The translations under genes were made by a program, and so were the position numbers. Shown piece after piece: positions 38,251-46,398 of a stretch of DNA of 64,000 nucleotides; within the stretch, counting starts at the first letter, position 1; each line of letters begins with the position of its first letter. The notes under the pieces are model-generated. The model ran no database searches, was not told the DNA's origin, and worked only from the letters and a program-made list of their open reading frames with translations. Where the stretch lies: positions 1-64,000 of the forward strand of contig NZ_JAAEAA010000018.1 of NCBI RefSeq assembly GCF_010119545.1. The letters run 5' to 3'. Source of the stretch: Pontibacter fetidus (GTDB taxonomy: Bacteria; Bacteroidota; Bacteroidia; Cytophagales; Hymenobacteraceae).

Positions 38251-38291
38251 CGCACAGGTGTATCAGGCGCATGTGTATCAGAAGCGGACAG
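38251..38291 (+). promoter_or_regulatory. Upstream activator element, copy 2
   Basis: The same 41-bp order as at 34246-34286: CGCACA, GTGTATC, 8 bp, GTGTATC, 5 bp, CGGACAG. The bases between the conserved words differ, so conservation is limited to the putative half-sites. It lies 52 bp upstream of the TGG of the next promoter. Confidence 0.65.
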
Positions 38292-38341
38292 GGTAAAAAC
38301 TATAGTTGCGCAAATTGCCTGTAAATCAGTGTTTTATGTTT

Positions 38342-38361
38342 TTGGCATTTAAATTTCTTAT
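38342..38361 (+). promoter_or_regulatory. Putative -24/-12 promoter of the transglutaminase gene
   Basis: TGGCAT at 38343 and TTTC at 38354-38357, spaced as in the copy at 34339-34353 and with the same deviation at -12. The predicted leader before the ATG at 38483 is about 115 bases. Confidence 0.5.
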
Positions 38362-38482
38362 AGGGTTACTATAGGAGCTGCTACTGAAAAAGTCAGCTGG
38401 CTTTACCAGCAAAGGTTGTTCTGAAACTCTGTTACACTTAAAATATAAAATCATCACTAAGCCACTAGTACAATCTAAAACC

Positions 38483-39619
38483 ATGAAAAAATCACTTTCC
38501 TTTCTGCTAATGATGCTGGTGCTGGTAGCGCCGGCCATGGCACAAAAAACTTACAAAGGCCTGCCCGTAATTGAGGCCAAAACCAGCAAAGCGGACTATA
38601 AGGTTGGCACTGAACTGGTGAGAGACAGCTGGAATATATCGCCTGAGACGGAGGTGGATATAATGCAGGTATCTGTGCCGAAAAATAAAGTAAAGTTCAC
38701 GTTTTACACCGATTCTGATTCGATCAGCTTTAATGTGAAGCCAGGCAAATCGAACAAATTTTATGTGTTGCTGAACGGGAAAGATTATGCCCTGACCGAG
38801 ATAAAAGGTTATGGATTTGAGGCGCAGGAATTTAACAAAACCAATAAAGTGCCGGCCTATACTTTTTTGTATGAGCAGAACCAGAACAACGCGTTTATGA
38901 ATACCCTGCGCACGCAGTATAACTTGGACGAGATTGTAAAAGGCGCCGCCAACGATACCGAAAAAGCCCTGCGTATGGTAAACTGGGTGCACAAGCAATG
39001 GGACCATAACGGCATGAACCAGCCTTCAAACCCGGATGCGCTAACCATACTTGCTGAGGTAAAAGAAGGCAAGCAGTTCCGTTGCGTGGAGTATGGCATT
39101 GTAACTACCGCCTGCCTGAACGCCATAGGCTTGCCTGCACGCAAATTGGGCCTTAAAACAAAAGATGTAGAAACTACCCAGTACGGCGCCGGCCATGTGT
39201 TGCTGGAAGTATACTTGCCCGACCTTAAAAAGTGGGTAATGCTGGATGGCCAGTTTGATGTAATGCCCGTGCTGAACAATGTGCCGCTTAATGCCGTGGA
39301 GTTTCAGCAAGCCATCGCTAAAAACTATAACAAACTAGAGATCAGAAGTATTTCCGGAACAAGCAAAGCACAGTACGTAAACTGGATCTATCCTTACCTG
39401 TACTATTTTGATGTAAAGTTCGACAACCGCGAAGGGGTAGCTTTTAAGCGCGAAACCGTGGATAGTAAAAGCTCGCTGATGCTGGTGCCGGTTGGTGCAA
39501 AACAACCAAAGGTGTTCCAGATAGTGGGTCCGTTGGACTACTGCAAATACACCAACGCTATAGTTGACTTTTACCAGGCGCCGGTCATGCAAAACAACCC
39601 TGCAACAGCCCTGAAATAG
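38483..39619 (+). CDS. Exported transglutaminase-like protein
   Basis: A 378-residue protein with a signal peptide (residues 1-20, ending AMAQ). The transglutaminase-core triad is visible as Cys201 (FRCVEYG), His238 (GAGHVLLEVY) and Asp255 (MLDGQFD). An N-terminal beta domain of about 110 residues precedes it. Such enzymes act as cysteine peptidases or protein cross-linkers in the envelope. It has its own copy of the activator element and promoter, so it is probably coregulated with the ABC permease/S41 unit. A strong terminator follows. Confidence 0.9.
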   Translation: MKKSLSFLLMMLVLVAPAMAQKTYKGLPVIEAKTSKADYKVGTELVRDSWNISPETEVDIMQVSVPKNKVKFTFYTDSDSISFNVKPGKSNKFYVLLNGKDYALTEIKGYGFEAQEFNKTNKVPAYTFLYEQNQNNAFMNTLRTQYNLDEIVKGAANDTEKALRMVNWVHKQWDHNGMNQPSNPDALTILAEVKEGKQFRCVEYGIVTTACLNAIGLPARKLGLKTKDVETTQYGAGHVLLEVYLPDLKKWVMLDGQFDVMPVLNNVPLNAVEFQQAIAKNYNKLEIRSISGTSKAQYVNWIYPYLYYFDVKFDNREGVAFKRETVDSKSSLMLVPVGAKQPKVFQIVGPLDYCKYTNAIVDFYQAPVMQNNPATALK

Positions 39620-39656
39620 CTTTTATAAACCGATATAGATTAGTTAAAGTTGAAAA

Positions 39657-39709
39657 CCCGAACCCTTCCGAGGTGTGCCAATGGCATGCCAAGGAAGGGT
39701 TGGTTTTTT
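39657..39709 (+). terminator. Terminator of the transglutaminase gene
   Basis: Stem AACCCTTCC / GGAAGGGTT with an inner TGCCA / TGGCA pair, followed by GGTTTTTTA. Confidence 0.85.
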
Positions 39710-39881
39710 ACAGCCCTTATCTGAAACTATAGCTATAGTTTGCTGTATGCCTCTGAAACTTTTTGCGGGCAGAAATATGTTTATTATTTAACAAACCACG
39801 ACCATAATGCTGTAAAATTGCGTATGTTTGTGGCATACTTCTTGGAGTGTAAAAGCAACAAGAATTTGTTCTTTAACTTAT

Positions 39882-40252
39882 GGGGTAGACCGGAATTGAC
39901 AGCTTGTGCAGATTGCGTGTAAGCATGTCGGGTGATGAACGTACCACCTGTTAAAAATCCGTTCGAACAATAACTGGCGAATATAACTACGCCATGGCTG
40001 CTTAATCTAGGTATTAAGCACTAGCCATAGTCTCGTGCAGGTTTCGTAAATCTGCTTGCACATCAGAGGCTTCGATCCGATTTACTAGTTTGTGTAACGG
40101 TGTGGTGCACAAGCAAAACTAAAGCACCTAAGGAGGGCGCATAAGCCTGGTTTATACTTGCAAACTCCCTACAATCCGAATAAACCTAAGCATGTAGAAG
40201 GCACGACGGTTTCCTTGTCTGGACCAGGGTTCGAATCCCTGCTACTCCACCA
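39882..40252 (+). ncRNA. ssrA: Transfer-messenger RNA (tmRNA)
   Basis: A 371-base tmRNA that rescues stalled ribosomes together with SmpB. The 5' end GGGGTAG pairs with CTACTCC near the 3' end (one G-U), followed by ACCA with an encoded CCA. The T arm reads GGTTCGAATCCC. The tag frame 39976-40005 encodes GEYNYAMAA and then TAA, with resume codon GGC, close to the GEE/GEN...YA(M/L)AA tags of Bacteroidota. The 3' part is the source of the tRNA-like signal here. Mature ends are inferred from pairing; the promoter was not identified. Confidence 0.96.
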
Positions 40253-40261
40253 ATTAAGTAT

Positions 40262-40297
40262 AAAAGCCCGCAGTTTGTGTAAAGCTGCGGGCTTTTT
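40262..40297 (+). terminator. Terminator of ssrA
   Basis: Perfect stem AAAAGCCCGCAG / CTGCGGGCTTTT with a 10-base loop and a T run, 10 bp after the CCA end. Confidence 0.9.
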
Positions 40298-40518
40298 GCG
40301 TTTTCTGCGCCCTTGTTGTTCAAAAAACTATAGTTCTGTTTTTATAGCCTTACTTAAGTAGCCATACTTTTATAGTTAACTATAACCCAACACTATTATA
40401 GTTTGCGGCTCCAGTTAAGTGCAAATTTTTACTGCAGGTGATGCGTAGTTTTACTGGCTGTTTATACTTTTGCAGCCACTTATCCGTTTGAGCCCTGAGT
40501 ATAAATAAATTTAACGTA

Positions 40519-40785
40519 ATGCAATTTAAGCAAGTGTTGTGGCTGATGGCCACTGTGGTAGTATTGGCCTCCTGTTCGTCGTCTAAAAAAGGTGCTGGCA
40601 GTCGCTCAGTTGAGGAAGTAATTTTAAGTAGAAAATCGGTGCGCATTGGCACATCAGGTACAGCCCGGAAAGATAATGGCCTGCACAAAGGCTGGTATAA
40701 AAACCCTAACAACCCACACCACCCGAATACCACCAACCCTGGCCACACCAAAAGCAAAGGCAAGGGTAAAGGAAAGAAAAAGTAA
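40519..40785 (+). CDS. Small basic lipoprotein, function unknown
   Basis: An 88-residue protein with lipobox VLASC (Cys19) and Ser-Ser-Ser-Lys-Lys after it. The mature part is short and very basic, with an Asn/Pro/His-rich segment (KNPNNPHHPNTTNPGH) and a tail of alternating Gly and Lys ending KKK. A dedicated terminator follows. The polybasic, disordered mature chain could bind peptidoglycan, LPS or nucleic acid. No family is recognised. Confidence 0.7.
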   Translation: MQFKQVLWLMATVVVLASCSSSKKGAGSRSVEEVILSRKSVRIGTSGTARKDNGLHKGWYKNPNNPHHPNTTNPGHTKSKGKGKGKKK

Positions 40786-40807
40786 TCCAGGCTCTAAAGA
40801 TTTTACA

Positions 40808-40849
40808 GGCAGGCGCTATCGGTTTATAACTATAGCGTCTGCCTTTTTT
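40808..40849 (+). terminator. Terminator of the small basic lipoprotein gene
   Basis: 12-bp stem GGCAGGCGCTAT / ATAGCGTCTGCC (one wobble) followed by a T7 run. Confidence 0.85.
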
Positions 40850-41011
40850 ATGCGCTACCTGTTATTAAATATATGTAATCTGTATTTGAACTAAACCAAT
40901 ATTAAAAATGAAAGTATAAAGTAGTCTTACGTTTTAAAGCAATTGTTTTACAGGCCCCGAAGACGAATATTACCAGCCATTGTCTTTGTGCGCTTTCACT
41001 CAGTTTCACCT

Positions 41012-41221
41012 ATGAAAATACTTCGACACCTCTTACTTTATGCTTTTATTGGATTAATGGCTGCGTCGTGTAACCCTATGCACGGGCGCAAGGCTATACT
41101 TGTTGATGATGACGGGCAAAGCATGCGCTTCGACAGAAACCGCCAGGAAAGCAAAAACAAGAAATGGGACGCCCGCAAAAAGAAAAACTTTAAAAAGAAC
41201 AAATACAGCAGACGTGACTAA
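41012..41221 (+). CDS. Second small basic lipoprotein, function unknown
   Basis: A 69-residue protein from the ATG at 41012; an upstream TTG-initiated extension adds an Arg-rich stretch that would spoil the signal. Lipobox LMAASC is at Cys20. About 50 mature residues follow, two thirds of them charged, ending in a Lys/Asn/Arg run. Size, lipid anchor and basic tail echo the gene at 40519, but no clear sequence repeat links them. Confidence 0.6.
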   Translation: MKILRHLLLYAFIGLMAASCNPMHGRKAILVDDDGQSMRFDRNRQESKNKKWDARKKKNFKKNKYSRRD

Positions 41222-41308
41222 CCTATAGTTATGTTGCTGTGGTACTTTGGTTTCGCAACTATGGGCACGCTTATACTTTATAACTATAGCTGCGTATAAG
41301 CGGCTACT

Positions 41309-41806
41309 ATGGAACCACAAAATACGCATTACACCCGCACACCACACACCGAAAAACTGAAGTGGATAAACCACATGGTTAAGTTAATGGATAACCAGTT
41401 CCGTGTGCCGGGTACCAATTTTCGTTTTGGCCTCGATCCTATACTTGGTTTGCTGCCTGTGGCCGGCGACCTGGCTTCGTTCGGGGTTTCGGCAATGCTG
41501 GTAATGACGATGGCGCGCCACGGAGCAAGTGGTAAACTGGTAGCTTTAATGCTTGTTAACATTGCCCTCGATACCCTGATCGGGAGCATACCTATACTTG
41601 GCAACGTTTTCGACTTCTTTTTTAAAGCCAACGAGCGTAATGTGCGCCTGCTTACCCGCCATTACCAGGAGGGCAAATACCAGGGCAGCGGAAAAGGCGT
41701 ATTTTTAGGTGTGCTGATCGGCATACTGGTGCTGTTCGTATTCCTGATATGGGTGTTGTGGCAGCTCGCCGAATGGATCTATAGTTATCTGGTAAGTATA
41801 TTTTAA
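41309..41806 (+). CDS. DUF4112 membrane protein
   Basis: A 165-residue protein. The conserved block begins MDNQFRVPGTNFRFGLDPILGLLPVAGD and continues with DTLIGSIPILGNVFDFFFKANERN, the DUF4112 signature. A C-terminal transmembrane helix (GVLIGILVLFVFLIWVLWQLA) anchors it; two weaker hydrophobic segments precede it. Its stop codon abuts the stop of the convergent uvsE gene with no spacer. The function is unknown. Confidence 0.9.
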   Translation: MEPQNTHYTRTPHTEKLKWINHMVKLMDNQFRVPGTNFRFGLDPILGLLPVAGDLASFGVSAMLVMTMARHGASGKLVALMLVNIALDTLIGSIPILGNVFDFFFKANERNVRLLTRHYQEGKYQGSGKGVFLGVLIGILVLFVFLIWVLWQLAEWIYSYLVSIF

Positions 41807-42700
41807 TTATAAACGGCCCAAGGCGCGGGCAACTTCTACGGCTTTCAGGGCGCTGGTTTCCTTGTCTTTTATTTCCAGCATTATGTCCATATCCAGGCCT
41901 TCGGTCTCAGCCAGAAAATCGTGGAAAAGCTGTTCGGATATACTTTGTACGTGTTTGCCTTTGCGCTCGGCAGGGGCTTGTGCACTATAGTCCATCATCA
42001 AAATACCGTCGCGGTCGGGTTGCCAGGTGGCTGCTGCAATTTCAACGGCTTCGCGCATGGGTTCGCCGTTATTCACACATTCGTGGTGCAGGTTGTCAAA
42101 AATAATAGGCATACCGGTAAACTCGTGCAGGCGCAAACAATCCAGTAAACTATAGGTTCGGTCGTCGTTCTCAACACACAGTCTGGCTTTTACGGCATCG
42201 GGCAGTTGGTTATGGTATACATCTGCAAACCGGTCTATAGCTGAGCCTTTGTCGCCGTAAGCACCGCCACCATGTATCTGTAGTTTGGCGGTAGTGTCCA
42301 GTCCCATCAAATCCAATACACTTCCCTGGTATACCAGTTCGGCAATGCTGTTCTGTACGGTAGTTGGGTTAGGCGAATTAAGTACCACAAACTGGTCGGG
42401 GTGCATGGATATGCGCAGGTTGTGCTGTTTTATATAGTTGCCCAGTTGCTGAAACTCCGTTTTAAAATGCTCCTGCCAGTTATAGGTATTGATAGCATGC
42501 GAGGCAAAAGGCACCAGATCGGATGTGAGCCTGAAAAAGTATAGTCCGTTTTGCACATTATACTCCAGTATGCGCTGCAGGCAGGTCAGGTTCAGTGATA
42601 CGGTTTCAATCAGTCGCTCTTCGGAGTAAGAAGCCAGCCGAAAGGTTCGGGAAGAGGTACAGTCTAACGTCTGGTTTATGCAGGGGTAGCCTATTTTCAT
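41807..42700 (-). CDS. uvsE: UV DNA damage endonuclease
   Basis: A 297-residue TIM-barrel repair enzyme of the UvdE/UvsE family, which nicks 5' of UV photoproducts. Metal-site segments are visible: ISMHPDQFVVLNSP, KLQIHGGGAYGDK, ARLCVENDDRTY, PIIFDNLHHECVN and DIMLEIKDKE. The N-terminus MKIGYPCINQTL fits the family. Together with endonuclease V and RadC it is one of three DNA-repair-type genes in the window, though they are not linked in an operon. Confidence 0.95.
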   Translation of the reverse strand: MKIGYPCINQTLDCTSSRTFRLASYSEERLIETVSLNLTCLQRILEYNVQNGLYFFRLTSDLVPFASHAINTYNWQEHFKTEFQQLGNYIKQHNLRISMHPDQFVVLNSPNPTTVQNSIAELVYQGSVLDLMGLDTTAKLQIHGGGAYGDKGSAIDRFADVYHNQLPDAVKARLCVENDDRTYSLLDCLRLHEFTGMPIIFDNLHHECVNNGEPMREAVEIAAATWQPDRDGILMMDYSAQAPAERKGKHVQSISEQLFHDFLAETEGLDMDIMLEIKDKETSALKAVEVARALGRL

Positions 42701-42753
42701 GGTGTGCCGTTGTTTGCTTATGCTAACTTACGCACCACGGTTTTGTTTAGGTG

Positions 42754-43404
42754 TTATTTCTTTTTTTCTTCGTAGCCGGTGTTGTCTTTAAAAAAGCGGT
42801 TATAGTCTTCCTCCTCCTTTAGTTTGTACTGTATTTGCTGCAATAGCATCAGTTCACGCATTTTTTTCAGCTCTTTTCCTTCCCTCGAAAAAAGGTCATA
42901 CAACAAACTGATAGGTGTAAAAACGGTTGGCGGCGGGGGAGGCGGTGGTGGCACTGCCTTTGGTGCAGGTACATAAGCCGGGTTTTTTACATAGTTTGGC
43001 TTGGGGCGGTTCATGTTGCGCAGGGCGCGCTGTATCATTTCTTCTGATGGACGATTGGTTACTTCTACTTCGCCCAGCATGACGCTGTCTTCCTGCAGCA
43101 CAATGTTTATGCGCATTTCCGATACCGGTAGCCGGCGCGGCAAGTATAGCAAAGGCTTGTAGCCCACCGCCCGTATCAGTAAGGTGTCATCAGGCGTTAC
43201 ATCAATCAGAAAATGGCCATCTTTATCAGATATCACCGCTTTTGTAGTACCATACCGGATTACACCGGCACCCGGCACAGGCGTTTTTTTATCGGGGCCC
43301 AGCACGGTACCGCTTATCCTGAGGTTGCGCTGAGCCAGAGCAGGCGCATTAGCCACTAACACAACTATAAAGGTGCAGCAAAGTAGGGAGAGGAACCGGT
43401 GCAT
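42754..43404 (-). CDS. Exported protein with carboxypeptidase-regulatory-like domain
   Basis: A protein of about 216 residues from the ATG at 43404, giving a clean signal peptide (ending ALAQ); another ATG lies at 43431. A CarboxypepD_reg-like beta-sandwich (ISGTVLGPDKKTPVPGAGVIRYG ... LLIRAVGYKPLLYL) is followed by a proline-rich spacer with eight Pro in a row and a charged helical tail (KKMRELMLLQQIQYKLKEEEDYNRFF). In Bacteroidota this domain usually begins TonB-dependent receptors, but here no barrel follows. It may be an envelope scaffold protein. Confidence 0.85.
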   Translation of the reverse strand: MHRFLSLLCCTFIVVLVANAPALAQRNLRISGTVLGPDKKTPVPGAGVIRYGTTKAVISDKDGHFLIDVTPDDTLLIRAVGYKPLLYLPRRLPVSEMRINIVLQEDSVMLGEVEVTNRPSEEMIQRALRNMNRPKPNYVKNPAYVPAPKAVPPPPPPPPTVFTPISLLYDLFSREGKELKKMRELMLLQQIQYKLKEEEDYNRFFKDNTGYEEKKK

Positions 43405-43525
43405 GTATACGTTAAGGTGCTTGTGCAGCATACAGAACTGCCAGAATGTAATACGCCAAAGATGGCCAAAAAGTATGCCAGCTCCAAAATTTATAGTCGA
43501 GTTAAACTATAACGGGCAATCAAGA

Positions 43526-43563
43526 ATAAAAAAACAGGGCCTGCACCTAAGCAAGCCCTGTTA
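43526..43563 (-). terminator. Terminator of the Thr/Ser-rich lipoprotein gene
   Basis: Stem ACAGGGCCTGC / GCAAGCCCTGT, with a T7 run on the minus strand. Confidence 0.85.
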
Positions 43564-43591
43564 TAGTATGCGGTATAAAAATGCGTGCCTG

Positions 43592-44083
43592 TTATTGCTC
43601 GGGGGTAAGGCGGGTTTTCTTTTTGTCGGTGGTTGGTGTCTTGCTTTCAGAAGTTGATTTTTTGCCAGATGTAACAGCGTCACGGCCCTGCGCATCGGCG
43701 GTAGTGCTGCCCGGTGCAGTATTAGTGCTTTGGGATGCTCCATTTGTAGTGGTTGCGCCGGCCTCGGCGGCATTTCCGCGCTTGCGTTGCACCGGGCTTA
43801 ATTTATAGTTATCTGTTCTGTAACTTTTAACGGGGTCCCTTTCTGTGTAATAAGCTGTTACCAATTCTATAGCTGATGGCTGTGGTTGTGGGCCGGCCTG
43901 GTCCTGCGTAGATGCGGCGGCATAAGCAGCAGTGCCCGGAATATTATAGTCTCGTATGTAGGCGGGGTTTACTTTTTCGTTTTCGTTGGCATTAGCCACT
44001 TCGGTAGTGGTGCCTCTGTCTTCGGAGCAGGATGTGAAAAGTATAGCCATCGCCATACCCACAGTATATACTATTTTTTTCAT
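43592..44083 (-). CDS. Low-complexity lipoprotein, function unknown
   Basis: A 163-residue lipoprotein with lipobox LFTSC (Cys19). The mature chain is largely disordered and rich in Thr, Ser, Ala, Asn and Lys, with a single more ordered segment (SAIELVTAYYTERDPVKSYRTDNYKL) in the middle. No domain is recognised. Single gene with its own terminator. Confidence 0.65.
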   Translation of the reverse strand: MKKIVYTVGMAMAILFTSCSEDRGTTTEVANANENEKVNPAYIRDYNIPGTAAYAAASTQDQAGPQPQPSAIELVTAYYTERDPVKSYRTDNYKLSPVQRKRGNAAEAGATTTNGASQSTNTAPGSTTADAQGRDAVTSGKKSTSESKTPTTDKKKTRLTPEQ

Positions 44084-44208
44084 GGTTTATTTATTGAGTT
44101 CTACAAAAGGCGCACAGTTGGCTACAAACTATAGCCTGGGTAACGTATGCCTGATTTTTTACGTGCAGCAGGTGGTAAAGTTAAAGTACGACTTGCGGCA
44201 GCCATAAA

Positions 44209-44242
44209 TAAAAACGGACCGGCATTCAGGTGCCGGTCCGTT
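44209..44242 (-). terminator. Terminator of the membrane phosphoesterase gene
   Basis: Perfect stem ACGGACCGGCA / TGCCGGTCCGT with a 6-base loop, then TTTTTATTTA on the minus strand. Confidence 0.9.
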
Positions 44243-44260
44243 AAAGTATAGCGATATCTC

Positions 44261-45493
44261 TTATGCTTTCTTCAGCTCAAATACGGTAATCTCAGGTAAA
44301 AAGCCAACCCTGCCTGGGTACCCGATAAAGCCTAAGCCAGTGTTTACATAAAGATATTGTTTGCCTTTCTGGTACAGGCCTGCCCATTGCTTGTACATAT
44401 ACTGCACCGGGCTCCATTTAAGGCCAGGTATATTTACGCCAAACTGCATGCCGTGCGTGTGTCCCGATAAGGTCAGGTCGATGTCCGGGTAGAGCTGGTT
44501 TATTTCGCCATCCCAGTGCGAGGGGTCATGTGAGAGCAATACTTTGAATGGGCTGTTTTCGGTGCCGGCATAAGCGCTTTTCAGGTCGCCGTATTTCGGA
44601 AAATTGGCCCGGTTGCCCCAGTTCTCTACTCCAAGTACAGCAATGTGCTCGCCATCTTTTTCAATTTTATGGTGCTCGTTCATCAGTATCTTCCAGCCCA
44701 TTTTGCCATGTGCCTCTATCAGGTTGTGAAGGTTGCTTTTCTTGGCTTCGGGGCTGCTCCAGGTTACATAGTCGCCATAGTCGTGGTTGCCCAGCACAGA
44801 GTACACGCCATGTTTAGCTGTAATGCCTTTCAGTGTTTCGAGGTGCGGATATAGTTCGGGGGCAATGTTGTTTACCAGGTCGCCGGTAAAAAATACCAGG
44901 TCGGCTTGCTGCTTGTTTATCAGGCGCACGGCTTCCTGTAAAGGTTCGGTGCTCTGAAAGCTTCCCGTGTGCAAATCCGATATCTGTAGCATTTTGTAAC
45001 CATCAAAGGCCTGCGGCAGGTTCGGAAATTTAAGGGTGATGCGCTTTACACGGTAGTCATAAGCGCCTTTTACCATGCCATAAATAAAAGCTGAGAACGG
45101 CACTGCCGCTATCAAAAAGCCCATCTGGCTCAGAAACTTGCTGCGCGACGGATCAAATTCCACATCAGCCGGCAAGGCATTTATAGTTAGTTTGCCTACC
45201 CGTATCAGGTCATCTACAAATAGGAAAAGCACTATTAACAGTTTACTGGCATACAGTATAAAGAACAGGCTGGTTAAGTAAGTTTTAAGCGGCACAGCCG
45301 GGTGGCGCGGGGTATTCGCGAAAATGGCAAACACAACTATAGCTGCTGCAAAAAGGGCCCAGTACCCAATTTTAATGTATTGCTGCGTGCCAGGTGCCAG
45401 ACCTTGTATCACAAGTTTAAGTGCCTGATACACATATAGGTCTACCAGGAAAAGGATAAGTATAAGGATAATAAAAGAGATCATGCGTTGCAT
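44261..45493 (-). CDS. Membrane-bound calcineurin-like metallophosphoesterase
   Basis: A 410-residue protein. Four to five transmembrane segments fill the first 150 residues, followed by a metallophosphoesterase domain with all motifs: D-x-H in QISDLHTG, GD in FFTGDLV, GNHD in VLGNHDYG, H in LLSHDP and GHTH in SGHTHGMQ. It resembles YkuE/YaeI-type enzymes, some of which act on UDP-sugar lipids or lipid phosphates, but the substrate cannot be read from the sequence. ATG at 45484 is an alternative start. It is divergent from radC. Confidence 0.92.
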   Translation of the reverse strand: MQRMISFIILILILFLVDLYVYQALKLVIQGLAPGTQQYIKIGYWALFAAAIVVFAIFANTPRHPAVPLKTYLTSLFFILYASKLLIVLFLFVDDLIRVGKLTINALPADVEFDPSRSKFLSQMGFLIAAVPFSAFIYGMVKGAYDYRVKRITLKFPNLPQAFDGYKMLQISDLHTGSFQSTEPLQEAVRLINKQQADLVFFTGDLVNNIAPELYPHLETLKGITAKHGVYSVLGNHDYGDYVTWSSPEAKKSNLHNLIEAHGKMGWKILMNEHHKIEKDGEHIAVLGVENWGNRANFPKYGDLKSAYAGTENSPFKVLLSHDPSHWDGEINQLYPDIDLTLSGHTHGMQFGVNIPGLKWSPVQYMYKQWAGLYQKGKQYLYVNTGLGFIGYPGRVGFLPEITVFELKKA

Positions 45494-45636
45494 ATAACAG
45501 GTATAGTTGCTGCCGCGGCAACAAGCTCTAACAAAATAAGATTAAAAATCAGAAGTATTTTTTTGTGGCTCCTGAACTAAAAAATCCATTTTATACTTTC
45601 AGAAACACAGCTTTTACTTAACAAATATTGTACCGC

Positions 45637-46353
45637 ATGAAGCAAACTGACATACTTGCCGCTTACCAGCCGGCGCTTAACATTAAAACCTGGGCCGAAG
45701 AAGACCGACCGCGCGAAAAACTACTGCTAAAAGGCAAAGCTGCTCTAAGCGATGCTGAACTGATCGCAATACTTATAGGCTCTGGCACACCAAAACTGAC
45801 AGCCGTTGATGTAGCCAAACTTATACTTACAGCCGTTAATAATGACCTGAACGAGCTGGCCCGCCTCTCGGTAAAAGACCTGATGAAACACAAAGGCATC
45901 GGCGAAGCTAAAGCTATAACTATAGTTAGTGCCCTGGAGCTCGGTCGTCGCCGCAAAGAAACGGCCGCTGCCGCCAAAACCCAGATCACCTGCTCCACAG
46001 ACATCTACAACTACATAAAGCCGCAATTGTTGGACCTACCCCACGAAGAATTCTGGATTATACTGCTGAACCGCGCCAATATTGTCATGAAAAAGGAAAG
46101 TATAAGCGCCGGTGGCGTAGCCGGAACGGTTGCTGACCCGAAGATCATCTTTAAAAAAGCGCTGGAGCAACTGGCAAGCTCTGTAATACTGGTGCACAAC
46201 CACCCCAGCGGTAACACCAAGCCCAGCGCCGCCGACATTTCCCTCACCAAAAAAATGAAAGAAGCCGGCCAGTTCCTCGATCTCCCCATCCTCGACCATA
46301 TCGTCTTTACCAACAACGACTACTATAGCTTTGCAGATGAAGGAGTTTTGTAA
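45637..46353 (+). CDS. radC: RadC-family JAB domain protein
   Basis: A protein of about 238 residues from the ATG at 45637. An N-terminal helix-hairpin-helix region (DLMKHKGIGEAKAITIVSALELGRR) is followed by a JAB/MPN metal-binding domain with HxHPSG...D (LVHNHPSGNTKPSAADISL). The family was once linked to DNA repair, but its activity is still unclear. Its TAA stop overlaps the first bases of the left arm of the four-helix-bundle cassette, so the insertion boundary is at the very end of the gene. Confidence 0.93.
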   Translation: MKQTDILAAYQPALNIKTWAEEDRPREKLLLKGKAALSDAELIAILIGSGTPKLTAVDVAKLILTAVNNDLNELARLSVKDLMKHKGIGEAKAITIVSALELGRRRKETAAAAKTQITCSTDIYNYIKPQLLDLPHEEFWIILLNRANIVMKKESISAGGVAGTVADPKIIFKKALEQLASSVILVHNHPSGNTKPSAADISLTKKMKEAGQFLDLPILDHIVFTNNDYYSFADEGVL

Positions 46354-46388
46354 GTTAGAAGGTTAGAAAGTTTGGAAGTTAGAAAGTT
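46353..46388. repeat. Left arm of four-helix-bundle cassette
   Basis: A 36-bp arm of iterated GTTAGAA(A/G)G units. It matches the reverse complement of 46775-46810 at 31 of 36 positions. It begins at the last base of the radC stop. Confidence 0.85.
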
Positions 46389-46398
46389 GAAAATTGAG

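Noticed and set aside
39823..39830. TATGTTTG as the ssrA promoter -7 box
   Set aside because: It fits TAnnTTTG, but no TTTG lies at the right distance upstream, so I did not list it as a feature.
40220..40252. tRNA-like T arm and CCA end
   Set aside because: They belong to the tRNA-like domain of tmRNA; no anticodon arm is present.
40158..40361. Small open frame at the 3' end of tmRNA, and another at 39740-39922 over its 5' end
   Set aside because: Both overlap the structured ssrA RNA and have no protein-like features.
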